A stretch of DNA of 20,180 nucleotides from Saccoglossus kowalevskii (taxonomy: Eukaryota; Hemichordata; Enteropneusta; Harrimaniidae), in assembly GCF_000003605.2 (NCBI RefSeq), contig NW_003129857.1, positions 199,549 through 219,728 on the forward strand. Direction: 5' to 3'. Of this stretch, positions 12,201 through 18,200 are shown one piece after another. The stretch's first letter is position 1. Each line of letters starts with the position of its first letter. Below the pieces are notes generated by a model, which saw only the letters and a list, made by a program, of their open reading frames with translations, had not been told where the DNA came from and did not search any database. Position numbers and translations under genes: made by a program.

Positions 12201-15200
12201 AAGTCCTTCACTTTCACAATAGAATCCTGCTAGACATGGTGTACAACTGCTAGAGTTATGTAAACCTTCTGTAGCTCCAAAGGTACCTGGTGGACAGGCA
12301 TATGGTTCTGCAGTGCCTTCTAAGCAGTAGGAACCTACCATTAAACCACAATTAAAAAATATATATCATATATTATGTCTGGTAGGTTTTGAATCCCAGG
12401 ACAGAATTGTAATCAATAAATTATGCAATAGTAAATTACTAGCGTGAACATGTACATGTAGCATGTATACCATATTAAGGATATAACAGTCACATCCATA
12501 CCTTGTGGACAGACATCAGCATCATAACCTAAGTTAGGTGTAGATGTATTAGCATACTGTCTACAATAGAATCCAGCAGCACACAGACCGGTAGGATAGG
12601 TGAGACCAATCTCTTCACAATAGTAACCACCTGATGAGAGACGACAACAGTGTAGATAAGTAACTGTACCCATAAACAAATTTGTATATTCATTACTGAA
12701 TGAATTGTTAAGTTTTCATTATGATATAGTAACAAATATTATAATATATTATATTGCCAGTATTTGCAGAAAATAATGAAATTAGTTGTATGAACTTACC
12801 AGAACAAGGTGTACAGTCCACAACCTGGTCATATCCAGTCTGGTTACCATAGGTACCACGTGGACATAAATGTTGATCAGCTCTCTGAGTTCCAGGTGGG
12901 CAATAGCTTCCAGCAGGGCATGTGATTGTATCATTGATTATAACAACACCCAATGAGTTATCACAGTAATACCCAGCTGGACAGGTCTTGCATGTCCATT
13001 GGCCAGCAAGGTCTTGATATGTACCACTAGGACACAGTAGCGGTTCAAATGAATGTTCAGGACAGTAGTGACCCTCAGGACATTCAATGGGGTCAGCAAT
13101 GTTTTGACCTCTAGGGCAATAGTAGCCTTGCGTACAGTTACCTATTAGACAAAATCACAATTAATAATTAGTCTAATTTACTTATGATTGAGATTTGTTG
13201 CCAGATATCACTTTTTCCTTTAAAATGATACCATACAGTACAGTCTGGTGTAAAATACAGTGTGAGGTGACAAGTCACTTTTCTGGAATGACAGATTTAG
13301 GTTGATCATTGAAATATTGAAATTTATGGGAAATATAGGAATAAATCCCAGCTACATATATACTAGGAATTAATAATGTTTGGTCTGTAACATTTTTTGA
13401 CTTATTCCAACATTTGTGTCTAAAATATTCAATTTTGTTGTTATCATCAGTAACTCTTGACAACAAATACTGTAAAGCATGTTGAAAAAGCGACATACTA
13501 TTTTTGCGAATTGCGGTTAAAGGACGTAATATCAAAATGTTGATTTAGCGAATCTTTCTAGTTTTTGTTGATTTCCTGTTTTCATAGTACTTGTCCTTCG
13601 CCTGCCAAAACAAATGCGTAGTTATCAGCTCTATAAAAACAAAGAAAAACTATCAAGTGTAATAGGGAAGCTCTCCAGATTATTATGTTTTTCTGTGTTG
13701 TTTACATATAGTATGTGTGGACAAAAGGACGTTGTTTGGCCGCCATTTTGAATTTATAATGAAGTCATTAGCAACATCTTAAATTAGTGAATAGTTCTCT
13801 CACTAAATTCGCGAAAAAGACATGTTTTACAGTGTATAATTGATATCCCAAAGGAAATTCCAAAACTGTGTTGTCTTTACAACTTCCTATTCTTACCTGA
13901 TGTCTGTGTCATGTTGAATTCTTCGCAGTATTCACCTAAACTACACAGAGTACAGTCAGTGATGTTAACATTACCAATGACAGGTGTATAAGTACCAGGG
14001 TCACATGGTATAGGATAGGGTGATCCCATTGGACAGTAAAAACCAGCAGGGCATATATCACCAATGATGCCATCACCAGGAGTAGGTGTATCCGATGTTA
14101 ATGTACAATAATAACCAGCAGAACAGTAATCTGTTGGTAGAGCTAGTCCTTCTGTTTGGCAGAATTCACCTCCTGGACAGGGTAAAGGAGCCGCAGAACC
14201 TGAAAGATAATAAACATTCCATGTTAGAAAGTGGTCGATATGTTATTCTGTGAAAACTTGTTATAAAGACAGCAAGGTTTCAATAAAATAGACAGTTTTC
14301 TTAAAAAAAACGCAGTCAAAGAGTCATAATATCCAGTACAGATGTTTTTAATAAATCAATTAACACTTTATGGCTTCATTGACAAATTCTACTTCACAGA
14401 AACCACTTTACATATCACAACTAAATGACAGGGTAGTATGGTAATTCTGAATCTGTAGTACACTTAACCTTTGATCTGGGCTGCTGAATTATCAGTGTTC
14501 AACCTCAAATAAACTAGCAGATCATAAATGTAGCACTAACTACTGCCCTATTAACAATTACCTTGCAACGTACAACAAACATTTTTACCCCAAATATCAG
14601 ATTAGTTGTATAAACAAATGGCCACCAGTCCGCCAAAATGACGTGCATCAGTAACCTACTATGACTGATGTCAATGCCAATTTTGAATGAAATCAGTCAA
14701 GGCAACATCAGCCAAATAAAAAATAAATCGATGTGCACATGTCTTTCATTATGACTTGTCTTTGTACCAGCTGTGAAGAAAATCCATCCAGGCATCTCTG
14801 AGAAATGATGACAGACACAAAGACAGAACCCAAAACATAAGTCCCTGTTTCAGACTACGTCCGACGAGGACTAATAATTTTTCTAATTAAAATTTTGAAT
14901 TCAAATAATGAAATAAAAATAATATTTCAACAGACCTTGAGGGCAGTAGTATCCAGGTTGACATATACCACCATGTGTGGTAGTATTGGGACTTGCGGAT
15001 CCACCAGAACAGTACCATCCAGCCATGCAATCATCAGTATAATTACTATTACCAAACCCTTCACAGTATTTACCAAGAGGACACGGTATACAATCATCTA
15101 TCGTTCTACCGTACAGTAGTGCATTGAATGTACCTGGTACACATGGGAATTCAGTTGAATACCGAGTGCCATTTGGACAGTAGTAACCTGAAAGAATAAA

Positions 15201-18200
15201 ACAAGAAATCAGTTATTTCTACCAGTATAAGAACACTTTGATTCAAGATTTTGAGAAGATGATTATACCAATACAAAACAAATAAAATGACACAACTACC
15301 ACTTTTATGATAAATATATTCACAATCCGTCAGAAAACTAATATCAACCATAATTTGATACATTGCTCAAGTTACTGTCAGATCGGTCAAAATTAAATCT
15401 GTCTGATTTTTTTCAAAATTGAGCATTATTAATCTTCACTGTTAAAGCGGGAGAGTCATCACCTGCACATACGCGGGAATTGAGTCCCAAGCGACGATAA
15501 CAACACACGCTAAAAATGGGTAGCCTTTCATTTGTGAAAGGTAACAACAGTTGACCTTGGCATTTGAAAGGTTAATACTGAACTGACAGTTTTTAAATTT
15601 GTATACAAACAGATTTTAAAATGGACTATTTTGTGGAAGGGTATAATGAGAGTGAAAGGGTTAACTGGACTATTTTGTGGAAGGATACAACAGTTGACTT
15701 TGGCATTCAAAAAGGTTGATGCTGAACCAACAGTTTTTAAATTTGTATAAAAACAGATTTTAAAAATGACTATTTTGAGAGAAGATACAATGAGAGTAAA
15801 AGGGTCAACTGGACTATTTTGTGGAAGATTACAACAGGAATATAAGGGTTAACAGGACTGTATTGCAGTAGGATTCACAATAAGTGGCACAATACATTAC
15901 CTGCTGGACAAGGGTAGGCATCAAACTCTGTAGAATTAGCAGTACAGTAGTAACCAGCTGGACAGAGTTTACACGTAGATCTTCCCAGTACATCGCTATA
16001 TGTTCCATCTTCACAGGGTATAGGGTGTGTGGTACCCAGGGGACAATAATGACCTAATGGACATATCCCACCAACACCTACAACAAAATAAGGAATTACA
16101 GACAGGTTTTTTTTACTTTTACATTTTGAAGAAGATAATAATTACAGTAAAATAAAAAAAAAAAAACATTGTCAATAATTATACTTCATATTAAATCACA
16201 ATTTGATCAAAGTAAATAGACATTATTCATGTCATTGTAACTACAAAGAAAAAGTTACAGCATATAGTTTTGATACTCCCTTTCTCGTAAACTATTTTAT
16301 CACCACAGTAACAAAAAATTTACCATTAAATACAAATCTTACCTCTGAAAAAACTCTGCTCTGGGCAAGCACAAGATGCATCAATTACTGTAATGTTATC
16401 AGCACTAGGCATAGGTCTGTCAACTCCAGATGTACAATAATAACCTGATAAGGGTGGATAAAACAAGGGTCAGTAACTCTACTGATATATATATATCATA
16501 CTGAATCAATGCAACAAATTAACCAGCCCTATTACACTGTACAAGGTGATGGCTATATTACATTGGACTTACCTTCAGAGCAATTACCAGTAGGTGCTGT
16601 GAGATGAACATTATCACAGTACATACCGCCCTCACAAGGTGAACACTGGTTTTGTTCACTCAACCCTTCTACATCATTGTATGTACCGGCTGGACAAGAC
16701 TGCCAATCAAGTCCAGTCCCTGTGAGAGAAAACATTTACAAAGAGAGTACTCCATTATTACTAGGATTTAATATTTTAAAATAATAATATACAATTTAAA
16801 ATTAACTTATCATAACCTGAGTGGTGTTATGTCAGAAACTTTAAAATAGCTAAATATCATAAAATAACAGAATCGTAATTTAGGTAAAATTCCAACATTT
16901 TATTGTAAGAATATAATTGTTTTATTTAGCTAATCTTGCAATAGTTGATCTAAATTAGTTCAAATGACAGTAATTGTCTGTGAGTCAATTGGATATTCAA
17001 ATGGAAGGTGTCCATTATTCTTCTTCTCTGCAATTGTGACATGTGCATGGTTGCTGTAATTTAAAGTATAGCTGTCAAATTCAACAAAGAGTAATGTCAA
17101 ACTTTAAATAACAATTACATAGAACATCATGGATGATACTGTAAAATTATTTATTTTAGCTGGAATTAATTTTTGCTGAAAAGACGTTTATGGAATTTAT
17201 TTTCACTGATTTTTGATGAGTTGAATGTAAAATATAGAAAAAAAGGTATATTCACTGGGTTTTATTTTCACTGAACCATTCCTTCAGCGAAAATTAATTC
17301 CAAGCGAAAATAAAGTATTTCACAATATTATGTACAGAGCAGAGTGTATTTATTGGAATCCAGAGTGGATATATCCCATAATACCTACCAATTGGACAGA
17401 AGTATCCTTTTGGGCATGGTTGATATGCTAATGAGGCATTGTGTATTTCTACTGGCAGGCAATAGTAACCTTCAGGGCAAATCACGCATTCTGCAGCTCC
17501 AGTAAAGTTTGTATAATATCCTGGCTCACATGACTACAACAAGAAAATTAAAACATAATCAATTTTTTTTACAATTTTCCTTTTTATAATGTATAGAAAA
17601 GTTTCTATTTTCTACACAAAGAAATTAAGCATAAAATAATTGCTTGAAAAGCCGTTTATATACACATGATTTCGTGATAAAGAATGCAATTAAATTAATA
17701 TCGATTTAATTTAATTAGTCAAACTAAAAGTTACTATACATGTCATCTAGTCTGACATTTTCAATGAATTGTTGTATTTCAAATTTTTACCATGAACCAC
17801 CCACTTCTTTACCAATTTAATTTCCGTTTTTCTCATTCTAAATATTATTTTTGAAAGGGAATGTATCTTACCTTATAAATCTCACTACCATTGGGACAAA
17901 CTAAACCAACTGGACAAATAAACTCAGCTGGGTTTGGCACACTGTTATTACCAGGGCAGTAATACCCACCCCAACATATCTCAGTCACTTCAGTCATACC
18001 ACTTGTAGGACAGTAGAAACCACCTGTTGATATTGAAGATGTTAGGGTTAATTACTGGTACTTAGATAAGTAATTGCATTACATAGTCCCTGTAAGTTAT
18101 CAAGTTCTAGAAATAGATCAAGTTTGAATATGAACAGATCTGGCATTTCAGAAATATGACTCTGGAACAGCATTCATTAAAACAAAATGGCTCCCAGTTG

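Larger units (their letters stand above)
15188..15900 (-). other. Intron E8-E9 with a truncated MITE and a tandem array
   Basis: This intron contains truncated MITE copy 4 (15442-15523) and, right after it, the tandem array at 15544-15860. The region 15190-15441 has nothing recognisable. Confidence 0.8.

Noticed and set aside
15528-15710. 60-residue minus-strand open frame
   Set aside because: It lies on the 143-base tandem array and its two halves repeat each other; no sign of a gene.
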